Source: Cognatundibacterium rivi (GTDB taxonomy: Bacteria > Pseudomonadota > Gammaproteobacteria > Burkholderiales > Burkholderiaceae_D). From it: DNA of 64,000 bases. The stretch is from positions 620,001 through 684,000 of the forward strand of contig NZ_JAGSPK010000003.1 of assembly GCF_018139565.1 (NCBI RefSeq), read 5' to 3'. The notes under the pieces are model-generated. The model saw only the letters and a list, made by a program, of their open reading frames with translations. It did no database searches and was not told the origin of the DNA. Position numbers and translations under genes: made by a program. Shown in pieces: positions 39,252 through 49,529 of the stretch (within the stretch, counting starts at the first letter, position 1; each line of letters starts with the position of its first letter).

Positions 39252-39911
39252 ATGACTGAAATTCTCCTTATTCGCCACGGCGAAACGGCCTGGAATGCCA
39301 TTAAACGCTTGCAGGGACACCTTGATATTTCATTGAATGCACAAGGAACGCAGCAGGCGAAAGCACTGGCATGGTCACTGCAGAATGAAAAGCTGGATGC
39401 GATCATCTCCAGTGATTTACAAAGGGCAGTGCAGACTGCTGGCGAAATCGCGCGCTTGCAAGGCATCAGCACCCGCATCGATGCTGGCTTACGCGAACGT
39501 TGTTATGGCGGCTTTGAAGGACAACTGTACAGCGAGATTCCGCACGTTTTTCCGGAAGCCTATGCGGCCTGGAAATCGCATGATCCTGATGCAGAGTTTC
39601 CGCCGGGGGAAAATAAAGGGGAGACGACACGTCAGTTTCATCAACGTATCGTCGCGCACATTGAGCACTACGCAAAACAATTCGAAGGAAAAAAAATTGC
39701 CCTGGTCGCCCACGGTGGTGTACTCGAATGCGCGTATCGTGCTGCCAAAGGATTACCGCTGAGTGCTCCGCGTGAGGTCACGATTTACAACGCAAGCATT
39801 AACCGCTTTGAATACAAAGACCATGCTTTGCAACTGATCCAGTGGGGAGACATTGCCCATCTCGACACTGACGCTATGGATGAAATTAATCAAAACGATA
39901 AAGCATCCTGA
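39252..39911 (+). CDS. Histidine phosphatase family protein (GpmB-like)
   Basis: A 219-residue phosphatase of the phosphoglycerate-mutase-like superfamily: catalytic LIRHGETAWN at about residues 6-15, a second arginine in SSDLQRAVQTA, a glutamate in LRERCYGGFEG, and VAHGGVL near residue 152. It could be a GpmB-type or a broad phosphatase; sequence alone does not say. Third gene of tyrS-dtd-phosphatase. Confidence 0.85.
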   Translation: MTEILLIRHGETAWNAIKRLQGHLDISLNAQGTQQAKALAWSLQNEKLDAIISSDLQRAVQTAGEIARLQGISTRIDAGLRERCYGGFEGQLYSEIPHVFPEAYAAWKSHDPDAEFPPGENKGETTRQFHQRIVAHIEHYAKQFEGKKIALVAHGGVLECAYRAAKGLPLSAPREVTIYNASINRFEYKDHALQLIQWGDIAHLDTDAMDEINQNDKAS

Positions 39912-39940
39912 GGCTGTTCATATCGCTCATATCCACAGAG

Positions 39941-39969
39941 AGTGCTGATGCAAACGTCACATCAGCACT
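39941..39969 (+). terminator. Hairpin after the histidine phosphatase gene
   Basis: Perfect 10-base stem AGTGCTGATG / CATCAGCACT with a 9-base loop. There is no T-run after it, so it may be an RNA-stabilising hairpin or a weak terminator. A further near-palindrome, GCCAGCCAGT / ACTGACTGGC, lies at 40020-40039. The stretch 39970-40185 holds the dusB-fis promoter; a TAAAAT at 40149-40154 could be its -10. Confidence 0.55.
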
Positions 39970-40185
39970 ACAACCAACCCACACATGCTGCGCAATTTCC
40001 AGCCAAACAAAACATGGCGGCCAGCCAGTACTGACTGGCGGTCGAAATTTAGAAAAGCAAGTCTAAAGCTATCAAAATAGCGACCTGATTGAAATAAATA
40101 TTCCTTCAGATAGCAGCGTATTTGCTAATTATTTAGGCAGGTTTCAGGTAAAATAGCGCTTCTTCAAATTCCCTCCCACCTCATC

Positions 40186-41196
40186 GTGCAAATTGGTTCC
40201 TACGTCTTGCGTAACAATATTTTTGTGGCTCCTATGGCTGGGGTCACCGACAGACCTTTTCGTCAGTTATGCAAAGAACTCGGTGCAGGTTATGCCGTTT
40301 CGGAAATGGCAGCATCGAATCCGAAATTGTGGGAAACCGAAAAATCGACCCGACGCACTAACCATGCCGGGGAGATGGAGCCCAAGGCAGTACAGATCGC
40401 GGGCGCAGATCCACAAATGCTTGCGGATTGCGCAAAACATAATGTGGATAAGGGCGCGCAGATCATCGACATCAACATGGGCTGCCCGGTCAAAAAGGTG
40501 TGCAATGCGTGGTGTGGCTCAGCGCTGCTGCAACACGAATCTCTGGTCGGCGACATTCTTGATGCCGTGGTCGGTGCGGTTGATGTGCCTGTCACGCTGA
40601 AATTCCGTACCGGCTGGGACAGAGCAAATAAAAATGCGCTGACGATTGCGCGTATGGCGGAATCAGCAGGTATACAAATGCTGACCTTGCATGGTCGCAC
40701 ACGGACTGACGGCTACAAAGGCGATGCCGAATACGACACCATTGCCGCCGTCAAAGCGGCAGTGACTATTCCGGTAGTTGCCAATGGCGATATCACCACG
40801 CCGGAAAAAGCGAAATACGTGTTAGAAGTCACCGGAGCAGATGCCATCATGATCGGGCGTGCAGCGCAAGGGCGACCATGGATCTTTCGCGAAATCGAAC
40901 ATTTCCTCGCCACTGGCGAACACTTACCACCGCCATTGATCAGCGAAGTCAGGCACCTGATGGACAACCACCTGAAAGCCCATTATGAGTTTTATGGTGA
41001 GTATCTTGGTGTCAGAACTGCGCGCAAACACATAGGCTGGTATGTGCAAGACCTCGTCAACGGCGAGGAATTCCGGCAGCAAATGAATTTACTGACGTCC
41101 TGCGAAGAACAACTTGATGCCGTCAGTCAATTTTTTGATCGCATGGCGGGGGAACGGTTACAATACCGCCCCTTTGAAGAAAAAATGGCGGCGTAA
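40186..41196 (+). CDS. dusB: tRNA-dihydrouridine synthase B
   Basis: FMN enzyme that reduces uridines in the D-loop of tRNA. The 336-residue protein starts at a GTG (MQIGSYVLRNN ... VAPMAGVTDRPFR), with the catalytic cysteine region DINMGCPVKKVCNAW near residue 100, HGRTRTDGYKG and NGDI ... IGRAAQGRPW. One oddity is CNAWCGSALL, where most homologues have an alanine in place of the second cysteine. It is cotranscribed with fis, the classic arrangement. Confidence 0.95.
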   Translation: MQIGSYVLRNNIFVAPMAGVTDRPFRQLCKELGAGYAVSEMAASNPKLWETEKSTRRTNHAGEMEPKAVQIAGADPQMLADCAKHNVDKGAQIIDINMGCPVKKVCNAWCGSALLQHESLVGDILDAVVGAVDVPVTLKFRTGWDRANKNALTIARMAESAGIQMLTLHGRTRTDGYKGDAEYDTIAAVKAAVTIPVVANGDITTPEKAKYVLEVTGADAIMIGRAAQGRPWIFREIEHFLATGEHLPPPLISEVRHLMDNHLKAHYEFYGEYLGVRTARKHIGWYVQDLVNGEEFRQQMNLLTSCEEQLDAVSQFFDRMAGERLQYRPFEEKMAA

Positions 41197-41293
41197 AACA
41201 AACCGATATTTGTAATCCGACCGCATAACATCAGCGCCTTCAACATTGAAATGAAAGCGCCGACCGGCATAACCGAACAGTGACAAAAACAGC

Positions 41294-41527
41294 ATGAGCA
41301 AAGATAGCATTCAGGACGCCGTCCATAAAAATCTGGAAAAATATTTCCGCGATCTCGGCGAACAACCCGCCTCCAATATTTACGACATGGTTGTGTTGGC
41401 AGTAGAAAAACCTATGCTGGAAATGGTGATGATACGCGCCTCCAGCAACCAGTCACAAGCAGCAGACATGCTCGGCATTAACCGCAATACCCTGCGCAAG
41501 AAATTGCAGCAGCACGGTTTGCTTTAA
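41294..41527 (+). CDS. fis: Nucleoid protein Fis
   Basis: Small DNA-bending regulator of rRNA, tRNA and recombination sites. The 77 residues end in the Fis helix-turn-helix SQAADMLGINRNTLRKKLQQHGLL. The N-terminal beta-hairpin arm is short, as in Betaproteobacteria. It is 97 bases after dusB and 51 bases before purH. Confidence 0.95.
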   Translation: MSKDSIQDAVHKNLEKYFRDLGEQPASNIYDMVVLAVEKPMLEMVMIRASSNQSQAADMLGINRNTLRKKLQQHGLL

Positions 41528-41578
41528 TTATTTGCCGCCAGCGCCTGACACCGATTTCCTTACTCACTTATCTTCATC

Positions 41579-43144
41579 ATGATCAAACAAGCTCTTATCT
41601 CCGTCTCCGACAAGACCGGCGTGCTCGAATTTGCACGTGAATTGTCTGCACTCGGTGTCAAGTTGCTCTCCACTGGCGGCACTGCTAAATTATTAGCCGA
41701 TAATGGCCTCGCTGTGACCGAAGTGGCAGACTACACAGGTTTTCCTGAAATGCTCGACGGTCGTGTGAAAACACTGCACCCGAAAGTGCACGGTGGCATT
41801 CTGGCACGCCGCGATTTTCCTGAGCATGTGGCAGCGCTTGAACAGCATGGCATTCCGACGATAGACATGGTCGTTGTGAATCTGTATCCGTTCCAGCAAA
41901 CGGTCGCCAAAGCAGAATGTTCGCTCGAAGATGCAATTGAGAACATCGATATCGGTGGTCCAACGATGCTGCGTTCATCAGCTAAAAATCATAAAGACGT
42001 GACCGTCATCGTTGACCCTAGCGATTACGCCGTCGTGCTGGCTGAAATGAAAGCCAATGCGAATGTGGTCAGCTATGACACTAAGTTCACACTGGCAAAA
42101 AAAGTATTTGCACATACCGCACAATATGACGGTGCGATCACTAACTATCTGACCAGCCTCGGTGAAGATAAGGCGCACACGACACGCAGCGCTTATCCAC
42201 AGACACTGAATCTGCATTTCGACAAAGTGCAGGAAATGCGTTACGGCGAAAATCCGCATCAGTCAGCAGCTTTCTATCGCGATTTGAAAACAGTGGATGG
42301 TGCGCTCGCCAACTACAAACAATTGCAAGGCAAGGAACTGTCTTACAACAATATCGCTGATTCCGACGCTGCTTGGGAATGCGTTAAATCATTCAAAGAA
42401 TCCGCTTGCGTCATCGTTAAGCATGCCAATCCTTGCGGTGTGGCGGTAGCACCGACACCATTTGAAGCGTACAGCAAAGCATTGCAAACCGATCCGACAT
42501 CCGCCTTCGGCGGCATCATTGCCTTCAACCGTGAACTCGATGGCAAAGCAGCAGAAATCGTCGCTAAACAATTCGTTGAAGTGCTGATCGCACCATCTTT
42601 CACCGCAGAAGCCAAAGCGATTTTTGCCGCGAAACAAAACGTACGTTTGCTGGAAATTGCCTTGGGCAACGAAGTCAATCAATACGACGTTAAACGTGTC
42701 GGTGGTGGCTTGCTGGTACAGGCACCGGATGCGAAAAACGTTTTACAGGAAGAATTGCGCGTTGTCTCAAAACTGCAGCCAACACCACAACAAATGGCAG
42801 ACATGATGTTTGCATGGCGTGTCGCAAAATACGTTAAATCGAATGCGATTGTGTTCTGCGGCAACGGCATGACGCTGGGTGTCGGTGCAGGTCAGATGAG
42901 CCGTATTGATTCTGCGCGTATCGCCTCGATCAAAGCACAAAATGCCGGATTATCGCTGGCGGGTTCCGCGGTTGCATCCGACGCATTCTTCCCGTTCCGT
43001 GACGGTCTGGATGTGGTGGTGGATGCTGGTGCGACTTGCGTGATTCATCCGGGTGGCTCTATGCGCGACCAGGAAGTTATTGATGCAGCAGATGAACGCG
43101 GTGTAGTGATGGTCTATACTGGCACACGTCACTTCCGTCATTAA
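41579..43144 (+). CDS. purH: Bifunctional AICAR formyltransferase / IMP cyclohydrolase
   Basis: Catalyses the last two steps of IMP synthesis. The 521-residue protein has an N-terminal MGS-like cyclohydrolase domain ([48 protein letters not shown]) and a C-terminal transformylase domain with the KHANPCGVA motif near residue 280. The ATG at 41579 gives the canonical start. Complete and normal. Confidence 0.97.
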   Translation: MIKQALISVSDKTGVLEFARELSALGVKLLSTGGTAKLLADNGLAVTEVADYTGFPEMLDGRVKTLHPKVHGGILARRDFPEHVAALEQHGIPTIDMVVVNLYPFQQTVAKAECSLEDAIENIDIGGPTMLRSSAKNHKDVTVIVDPSDYAVVLAEMKANANVVSYDTKFTLAKKVFAHTAQYDGAITNYLTSLGEDKAHTTRSAYPQTLNLHFDKVQEMRYGENPHQSAAFYRDLKTVDGALANYKQLQGKELSYNNIADSDAAWECVKSFKESACVIVKHANPCGVAVAPTPFEAYSKALQTDPTSAFGGIIAFNRELDGKAAEIVAKQFVEVLIAPSFTAEAKAIFAAKQNVRLLEIALGNEVNQYDVKRVGGGLLVQAPDAKNVLQEELRVVSKLQPTPQQMADMMFAWRVAKYVKSNAIVFCGNGMTLGVGAGQMSRIDSARIASIKAQNAGLSLAGSAVASDAFFPFRDGLDVVVDAGATCVIHPGGSMRDQEVIDAADERGVVMVYTGTRHFRH

Positions 43145-43179
43145 TCATTCGCCTTGCTCTTTTGCGGGGCAAGGCACTC

Positions 43180-43722
43180 ATGAAGATTTTAGGTATCGAC
43201 CCCGGATTGCGGACTACTGGATTCGGGGTTATTCATAAGCAGGGACAGAAGCTTACTTACATCGCTTCTGGCACCATCAAAACAGTCGAGGGTTCTTTAC
43301 CCGAGCGGCTGAAAACCATCCTTTCCGGTGTTGCCGAAATTGTCCGCACTTATCAACCTGATTGTGCAGCGATAGAAAAAGTCTTCGTCAACGTCAATCC
43401 ACAATCCACCTTATTGCTGGGACAGGCACGTGGTGCCGCCATCTGCGCTTTGGTTGCCGCCGATCTGACGGTTGCTGAATATACTGCCCTGCAGGTCAAG
43501 CAAGGGGTTGTCGGTCAGGGACGTGCCCGCAAGGAGCAAGTGCAGGATATGGTGCAACGGCTGTTAATGTTATCCGGCACACCAAGTGCGGATGCGGCAG
43601 ATGCGCTCGGCGTTGCGATTTGCCACGCCCATAGCGGTGAGGCGTTGGCAACCTTGAGCGCCATTGCGCCCGAACTGGCGAAAAAAGGTTTGCGTGTAAA
43701 AGCTGGCAGGCTGATAGGCTGA
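43180..43722 (+). CDS. ruvC: Holliday junction resolvase RuvC
   Basis: Cuts Holliday junctions after RuvAB branch migration. The 180-residue protein starts [16 protein letters not shown]. The acidic catalytic residues are visible: the Asp of GIDPG, the Glu of AIEKVF near residue 66 and the Asp pair in [12 protein letters not shown] near 138-143. The ATG at 43180 is chosen over an in-frame upstream start because the family begins here. Confidence 0.96.
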   Translation: MKILGIDPGLRTTGFGVIHKQGQKLTYIASGTIKTVEGSLPERLKTILSGVAEIVRTYQPDCAAIEKVFVNVNPQSTLLLGQARGAAICALVAADLTVAEYTALQVKQGVVGQGRARKEQVQDMVQRLLMLSGTPSADAADALGVAICHAHSGEALATLSAIAPELAKKGLRVKAGRLIG

Positions 43723-43960
43723 GCACAACATCTGAAACTAAGCATAGCCCCCTCAATATTGATGCGGCATAGCGAGTCTTTTTGCCTCAAAACCCTTACA
43801 AATACTGCGGCACATCTGCTCGACTTATATTTTTATCTTTCAACGCGACTCAGGAAAGCAACACCAGCCTTGAGTCGTGGAATTTCGCTGGTGCACTCTC
43901 GTCAAGCCGGAGAGAATCGTTTACTATCACTGCTTATTCATACAGTATGAAAGCAGTCTC

Positions 43961-44542
43961 ATGATAGGTCGCATCGCAGGCACTCTGTTAGAGAAAAATC
44001 CCCCGCAGTTACTGATCGATTGTCAGGGCGTAGGCTACGAAGTCGATGTGCCTATGAGCACGTTTTATAACCTGCCGCCTTTAGGTGAAAAAGTGGTTTT
44101 GCTGACCCATCTGGCGATACGCGAAGATGCGCATGTACTGTTTGGTTTTGGGTCCGCAGAAGAGCGTGCAACCTTCCGTCAACTAGTAAAAATCAGCGGT
44201 GTCGGTGCACGTACGGCATTGTCTATCCTTTCAGGAATGTCCGTGGCAGATCTGTCGCAAGCGATTACAATGCAGGAAGTCGGTCGCTTAACCCGCATTC
44301 CTGGCATAGGCAAAAAAACTGCCGAGCGTCTGTTACTGGAACTCAAAGGAAAACTTGGAGCCGATTTATTTACCTCCAACATGGCAGCCGCTGCCGGAGA
44401 TCATAGTGCCGACATTCTGAATGCCTTGTTAGCACTGGGTTATTCCGATAAAGAAGCCATGCTGGCGATGAAGTCCGTACCAAAAGACACGGGTGTCTCT
44501 GAAGGCATCAAGCTCGCCCTGAAATCACTGTCTAAAGGCTAA
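43961..44542 (+). CDS. ruvA: Holliday junction DNA helicase subunit RuvA
   Basis: Tetramer that binds the four-way junction and loads RuvB. The 193 residues start [15 protein letters not shown] and contain two helix-hairpin-helix motifs ([15 protein letters not shown] and [19 protein letters not shown]) in domain II and the RuvB-contacting domain III at the C-terminus. An ATG at 43961 fits the family; the long open frame before it is not coding. The 238-base gap from ruvC is larger than usual and may hold a separate promoter. Confidence 0.95.
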   Translation: MIGRIAGTLLEKNPPQLLIDCQGVGYEVDVPMSTFYNLPPLGEKVVLLTHLAIREDAHVLFGFGSAEERATFRQLVKISGVGARTALSILSGMSVADLSQAITMQEVGRLTRIPGIGKKTAERLLLELKGKLGADLFTSNMAAAAGDHSADILNALLALGYSDKEAMLAMKSVPKDTGVSEGIKLALKSLSKG

Positions 44543-44551
44543 AATTACATC

Positions 44552-45595
44552 ATGAGCATACAGACAGATAATCTCTCGATCAATTTCAGCGAACAACGCA
44601 TCATTGCGGCAACGCCGGTATCCGTGAATGAAGAAGCGATTGAACGCGCGTTACGACCAAAGCAACTCGACGAATATGTAGGTCAGGAAAAAATCCGTGA
44701 CCAGCTGGAAATTTTTATCACCGCTGCGCGCCAACGCGGTGAGGCACTGGATCACACCCTGCTGTTCGGGCCTCCTGGCTTGGGAAAAACCACGCTGGCA
44801 CACATTATCGCCAGAGAGATGGGGGTGAATCTGCGCCAGACTTCGGGACCAGTTCTGGAGCGGGCGGGGGATCTGGCTGCACTGCTGACGAATCTGGAAG
44901 CGAACGATGTTTTGTTCATCGATGAGATTCATCGTTTGTCTCCCGTCGTTGAAGAGATTTTATATCCTGCATTGGAAGACTATCAGATCGACATCATGAT
45001 CGGTGAAGGCCCGGCTGCACGATCGGTTAAACTGGATCTGCAACCGTTCACGCTGGTCGGAGCCACAACGCGGGCAGGTATGCTGACCAATCCCTTGCGT
45101 GATCGCTTCGGTATCGTCGCCCGCCTGGAGTTTTATACACCAGAACAACTGACGCGTATTGTCACACGTTCGGCATCCCTGCTGAATGCGCCAATACACG
45201 AAGCTGGCGCACGAGAAATCGCTAATCGTGCGCGAGGCACACCGCGTATCGCCAATCGCTTACTGCGGCGGGTACGTGACTATGCAGAAGTGAAAGGCAA
45301 TGGCGAGATCACCAAAGATATTGCCGATGCCGCCCTCAAAATGCTGGATGTGGATACCGTTGGCTTCGATCTGATGGACAGAAAACTACTGGAAGCCATA
45401 CTGTTTAAATTCGGCGGCGGCCCCGTCGGGCTCGACAATGTGGCAGCAGCCATCGGTGAAGAGCGCGACACCATTGAAGATGTGCTGGAACCTTATCTGA
45501 TACAACAAGGCTATCTGCAACGCACTCCTCGCGGAAGAATTGCCACCACTCTGGCGTACGAGCATTTTAATCTTGTACCGCCTGGGAATGAGTGA
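44552..45595 (+). CDS. ruvB: Holliday junction branch migration ATPase RuvB
   Basis: AAA+ hexamer that drives branch migration together with RuvA. In 347 residues: Walker [15 protein letters not shown] near residue 72, Walker [14 protein letters not shown], sensor 1 [12 protein letters not shown], the arginine finger region, and the winged helix at the C-terminus ([17 protein letters not shown]). It starts 9 bases after ruvA. Confidence 0.97.
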   Translation: MSIQTDNLSINFSEQRIIAATPVSVNEEAIERALRPKQLDEYVGQEKIRDQLEIFITAARQRGEALDHTLLFGPPGLGKTTLAHIIAREMGVNLRQTSGPVLERAGDLAALLTNLEANDVLFIDEIHRLSPVVEEILYPALEDYQIDIMIGEGPAARSVKLDLQPFTLVGATTRAGMLTNPLRDRFGIVARLEFYTPEQLTRIVTRSASLLNAPIHEAGAREIANRARGTPRIANRLLRRVRDYAEVKGNGEITKDIADAALKMLDVDTVGFDLMDRKLLEAILFKFGGGPVGLDNVAAAIGEERDTIEDVLEPYLIQQGYLQRTPRGRIATTLAYEHFNLVPPGNE

Positions 45596-45751
45596 TAACC
45601 GGAGATCTATTGCTTCCGGTTTAAATACAAAATCAGTTCAGATACTAAGGTGCAGGAACCCAGCAATCACGATAAGCAAACAATCGGCCTCTTTCGTTCA
45701 TCAAAAGTGAGTCAAACGAATTGTCGATTGCACCAATTCCATACACAAAAT

Positions 45752-45777
45752 AAAAAAGCACCCAAAGGTGCTTTTTT
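45752..45777. terminator. Bidirectional terminator between ruvB and the porin gene
   Basis: Stem AAAAGCACC / GGTGCTTTT with a CAAA loop, flanked by A-run and T-run. It serves the ruvB end and the convergent porin end. Confidence 0.9.
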
Positions 45778-45812
45778 ATTTTCTACGACAGCAAGCTCAC
45801 GCTTGCCGACAA

Positions 45813-46880
45813 TTAGAACGCGTGACGGATACCAACGTTAAACATACGCTCTGTACGACCAAAACCATCTGCCAAATTACTTGCATTTACTTTTGAATCA
45901 TTTGCAATACGAGAGAATGAAGTGTAAACGTTTGTACGTTTAGACAAAGAATGTGTATAACCCAGAGCCAGTTGTGTGCTGTTACGATCAGTACTGACTA
46001 CATCACTAGAAACACGTGTTACACCAGCGATAATATTACCTGCAGCACTGACTGGGAATGTTGCTCCCAGATTCCACAATTTGTAAGCAACAGAATTGTC
46101 ATCTGATTTTACTTTACCATACGCCAACGCTGCTTTTACAACGGTGAAATCATAAGTTGCACCAGCAAAGATATGTTTGATCGCGTTAGTTGGGAGATTT
46201 GCATTTGCTGCTTTTGTACGATCAACGCCATCTTCAGTATGGTACGCAACTGTCGCCAGCAATGGGCCCGCTGCATAAGAACCAGAAACACCGATACCGC
46301 GGCCTTTACCGATATCACCAGCTTGTTCACCGAATGTGTAAGCCAAAGAACCTGTAAAGCCGCTCAGGTTATTAGTTGTATAGTTTGCTGTATTGTTAGA
46401 GCGTGGATTTGTTGCGAAGAACAAATTACCTAAACCTGTTGCGCTTGTGCTGTCTGTTGCGCTACCACCGATAATGCCAGTACCGAACGGATCGATAGAA
46501 TCTACAGCATCAAACATTGGTTTGTTTTGACGACCAAGTTGAATCGCACCGAAATCACCCGACAAGCCAACCCATGCTGCACGACCGAATGCAGTACCAC
46601 CTTGAGCAGACGCACCTGTATCAGCTTGAACACCCATTTCCAGTTTGAAATTTGCTTTCAAGCCGTTACCCAGATCTTCGCTACCTTTGAAGCCCAGGCG
46701 GGAACCGGATTGAACACCACTATCCAACGATGTAATGGAACCTTTACCTTTAGAATATTGACCATTATTTTCGTTTTGAATGGCCATATCCAGTACGCCA
46801 TAAACGGTAACGGAAGACTGCGCCTGCGCGGTACCTGCCACTGCTGCCAATACTGACAATGCGATAAGTGATTTTTTCAT
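45813..46880 (-). CDS. Gram-negative porin, Burkholderiales type (1)
   Basis: Trimeric outer-membrane beta-barrel porin of 355 residues with a signal peptide (MKKSLIALSVLAAVAGTAQAQ) cut after the last AQA. The mature start SSVTVYGVLDMAI is the signature of the OmpC/Omp32-type porins of this order, as are GSRLGFKGSEDLGNGLKANF and WVGLSGDFGAIQLGR near residue 115. The last residue is phenylalanine (IRHAF), the barrel-assembly signal. A GGAG ribosome site precedes the ATG at 46880. A second porin gene lies upstream on the same strand. Confidence 0.93.
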   Translation of the reverse strand: MKKSLIALSVLAAVAGTAQAQSSVTVYGVLDMAIQNENNGQYSKGKGSITSLDSGVQSGSRLGFKGSEDLGNGLKANFKLEMGVQADTGASAQGGTAFGRAAWVGLSGDFGAIQLGRQNKPMFDAVDSIDPFGTGIIGGSATDSTSATGLGNLFFATNPRSNNTANYTTNNLSGFTGSLAYTFGEQAGDIGKGRGIGVSGSYAAGPLLATVAYHTEDGVDRTKAANANLPTNAIKHIFAGATYDFTVVKAALAYGKVKSDDNSVAYKLWNLGATFPVSAAGNIIAGVTRVSSDVVSTDRNSTQLALGYTHSLSKRTNVYTSFSRIANDSKVNASNLADGFGRTERMFNVGIRHAF

Positions 46881-47250
46881 TTTTATTTCTCCAAAGGGTT
46901 TAAGACAATTACGTTGAGTTTCGATCATTCATTTCAACTTGCTGACAAGTGATACTAAAAATGAAACGTCAAAATATATGAGCTGCTAATATCAACAGTC
47001 GTATTTGACCAAATTTGAAGAAGAACAGCCAAGTTAAATCGACGTTCGAGGGTAAATAAGCGAAATTGATGTCTCAATTCCACAACAGACCTTAACCGAA
47101 AATCTATATTACTCCGGACAATAAGAACGTTAGGAAAAGCAAATTCAGCGTGTCTGAATGTGTTTTTTTTAAAATTAAAATAACGAAAAAGCATTAAAAA
47201 TTACAAGGATATCAACGCATCATCATTAATAATTTTCGTTGTTCAAAGAA
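46881..47250. other. Intergenic region upstream of porin 1
   Basis: About 370 bases that are clearly AT-rich compared with the neighbouring genes. It should hold the porin promoter. I find no clear operator and no RNA gene. A 79-codon frame (46955-47194) without a ribosome site or similarity looks accidental. Confidence 0.5.
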
Positions 47251-47278
47251 AAAAAAGCCAGCGGTTCGCTGGCTTTTT
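47251..47278 (-). terminator. Terminator after porin 2
   Basis: Stem AAAAAGCCAGCG / CGCTGGCTTTTT with a 3-base loop. It isolates porin 2 from porin 1. Confidence 0.9.
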
Positions 47279-47305
47279 AATTGCGCTGCCTGATGAAACT
47301 ACATA

Positions 47306-48463
47306 TCAGAATGCATGCAAGATACCAAATGCTGCACGAGTCGCTTTACTTTGAACGCCATCAGTACCGATGATACCCAATGCCAATGTTGTATCTTTCA
47401 AGGCTGAAGAGCCAGCTTTAGCATAAGTCAGCGATGCGTAAGCAGTAGTGCGTTTGCTGAATGCATACTTAGCCAGACCGATGTACTGATCAGCCTTACC
47501 GTCGAAATCGCCTGAACGTTTTGTATTGTAGTAAGCGCCAGTCAGAGTCAACTGATCAGAAACTGCATAGTCAGCACCCAGACCAATAACAGTAATCTTG
47601 CGATTATCGTTTGGCGATGTCACTGCAACCGGAGCCCCCAGTTTGCCTTCAATTGTGTTGTGGCCATAGGTAAAGCGCAACATAGTCGATGGTACAATTT
47701 TGTATTTAATACCACCCGCCCAACCACTCAGAGAAACATTGCCAGTAGGATCTTTCAATTTTGCGAAAGACAATGCTGCACCGTTCGTGCCATCTGTGAA
47801 GATACCTGCGAGGCCAGCGTAAGAACTGGAAGACATTTCGCCGGCTTTTTCACCGAAACCGTACATCGCTGCACCAGCGAAGCCAGAAATGAAAGGGGAA
47901 ACATACTTAACCGAGTTATTTTGACGCAGAGCTGTACCGCCCTGATTTGTACCGAAACCGCCGAAGAATGCGCCAGAGTTCAAGCCCACCAACGCCACGT
48001 TAGGATTTGTACCGGCATGTGCCAGACTCATAGGATCAGCCAGACCAACGGAATCCACACCCAGAATATTGTTACGCCCCATCGTGACGGCACCAAACGC
48101 ACCTGATAAACCAACCCATGAAAGGCGATCAAACAGGGAAGAGTTGTTACCAGCCTGGCTGAAATTTTGCGTCAGGTTACTACCGCCAAAGCCTGCACCT
48201 GCAGCGCCAGTATCATTCGCCAAAGTGCCTTCCAGATTGAAGTTAGCTTTCAGACCGCCGCCCAGATCTTCGCTACCTTTAATACCCCAGCGAGATGTCA
48301 ACAGCTGACCAGCTTCCATCACGGCTTTATTGGTGCCACCCGCTTGATTATTGGTGTACATCACAGCAGCATCAACGATACCGTAGACGGTCACATTAGA
48401 TTGTGCGGATGCCGCAGATGCGAACGCGCCCAGTACAGCAAAAGCGATGAGTGATTTTTTCAT
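47306..48463 (-). CDS. Gram-negative porin, Burkholderiales type (2)
   Basis: Second porin of 385 residues. Signal peptide MKKSLIAFAVLGAFASAASAQ, then SNVTVYGIVDAAV, the GIKGSEDLGGGLKANF strand and WVGLSGAFGAVTMGRNN. It ends in phenylalanine (GILHAF). The protein differs from porin 1 mainly in the loops, so the two probably have different solute preference or are expressed under different conditions. Each has its own terminator. Confidence 0.93.
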   Translation of the reverse strand: MKKSLIAFAVLGAFASAASAQSNVTVYGIVDAAVMYTNNQAGGTNKAVMEAGQLLTSRWGIKGSEDLGGGLKANFNLEGTLANDTGAAGAGFGGSNLTQNFSQAGNNSSLFDRLSWVGLSGAFGAVTMGRNNILGVDSVGLADPMSLAHAGTNPNVALVGLNSGAFFGGFGTNQGGTALRQNNSVKYVSPFISGFAGAAMYGFGEKAGEMSSSSYAGLAGIFTDGTNGAALSFAKLKDPTGNVSLSGWAGGIKYKIVPSTMLRFTYGHNTIEGKLGAPVAVTSPNDNRKITVIGLGADYAVSDQLTLTGAYYNTKRSGDFDGKADQYIGLAKYAFSKRTTAYASLTYAKAGSSALKDTTLALGIIGTDGVQSKATRAAFGILHAF

Positions 48464-48792
48464 TGAATTGTCTCCAGATTTTATAGTGTGATTTGACTTA
48501 ATGTCTGCAGCTCTTAGTTAGGCCGCTTTTTTAATTGTGCTGCAAGTTATTCCCAGCTGATTGATAAACAATCTAGGAACGATTGAACCAAACTACGTGG
48601 ATTTGGGCAAAGAGAATTTGCGAACGACCGTGTTTAAGCAAATTAAATGTGGCGCGGCGACAACAGTGAGCATCAGCACAACGGTAGTCACTTTTAGCCC
48701 TCCTGAATCTGCGCATGCCTTGCGCCAGCTTAAAGCCAGCCCCCGGGTCTGTTGTTTTACAATAGCGCCTTACCTTTTACCGCATCGAAACC
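48464..48792. other. Intergenic region between porin 2 and coq7
   Basis: About 330 bases between divergent genes. It should hold both promoters. I see no RNA gene, repeat element or clear operator. Confidence 0.45.
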
Positions 48793-49428
48793 ATGTCCCT
48801 GCCAAATATAGATCGTATCGTTCTCAGCTTTGATCGCGCGCTGCGCACCGTTTCGGCTCAGGCGAAAAGCTCGCGCCCTTATCCCGCCGAGGCCGTCGCT
48901 ACTGAAGACACGCTGAGTGAGCAGGAAAAAAAACACAGTGCCGGCCTAATGCGGGTCAATCATGTCGGTGAAATCTGTGCCCAGGCGCTGTATGACGCCC
49001 AAAGTGCGTTTTCACATACAGAAGAAGTGACCCGCCAGTTGCAACATTCCTGCATCGAAGAAGAAGATCATCTGGCGTGGACGGCAAGCCGCCTGAGAGA
49101 ACTGAATTCACATACCAGTTTCATGAATCCGCTCTGGTATGCAGGCGCCTACACTTGTGGCGTGATCGCGGCAAAATGTGGCGATGCAGCAAGCCTGGGA
49201 TTTGTCGTTGAAACAGAACGGCAGGTTGAAGCGCATCTGGCCGGACATCTGAAGTCGCTGCCTGCACATGACGAAAGGTCGCGTGCGATTGTCGAGCAAA
49301 TGCGCGTTGACGAGGTGGCGCACGGTGCCGCGGCACAAGCCTTAGGGGCAAGTGAAACGCCGCAGCCGATCAAAATGGTGATGAAACTGATGGCCAAAGT
49401 GATGACATCAACGGCTTACTACATCTGA
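48793..49428 (+). CDS. coq7: 2-polyprenyl-3-methyl-6-methoxy-1,4-benzoquinone monooxygenase Coq7
   Basis: Di-iron enzyme that adds the last hydroxyl group in ubiquinone synthesis. The 211-residue protein has the di-iron ligand set: EEDH after the first helix pair, the glutamate in VVETERQVEAH and the final DEVAHG. The Asn/His pattern NHVGEICAQALY is characteristic of the Coq7/UbiF-replacing group. Together with ispB it points to a ubiquinone-making aerobe. Confidence 0.93.
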   Translation: MSLPNIDRIVLSFDRALRTVSAQAKSSRPYPAEAVATEDTLSEQEKKHSAGLMRVNHVGEICAQALYDAQSAFSHTEEVTRQLQHSCIEEEDHLAWTASRLRELNSHTSFMNPLWYAGAYTCGVIAAKCGDAASLGFVVETERQVEAHLAGHLKSLPAHDERSRAIVEQMRVDEVAHGAAAQALGASETPQPIKMVMKLMAKVMTSTAYYI

Positions 49429-49453
49429 CAGCAGATAGCACGCCTTACCACAA

Positions 49454-49484
49454 CAGCGCCTTTGGAAGGCTGGCCAAGGCGCTG
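49454..49484. terminator. Hairpin between coq7 and the antiporter gene
   Basis: Stem CAGCGCCTT / AAGGCGCTG extended by TGG/CCA. The two genes converge here. No T-run follows, so termination strength is uncertain. Confidence 0.5.
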
Positions 49485-49529
49485 TCGCAATAAAGCATTT
49501 GCAGCGATTCAGCCAGCAGCACCGACGGC

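Noticed and set aside
43877-43960. In-frame N-terminal extension of RuvA
   Set aside because: RuvA proteins start at MIGRIAG; the extra residues match no family and include no ribosome site.
46955-47194. 79-codon minus-strand frame upstream of porin 1
   Set aside because: AT-rich, no ribosome site, no recognisable domain; more likely promoter DNA.
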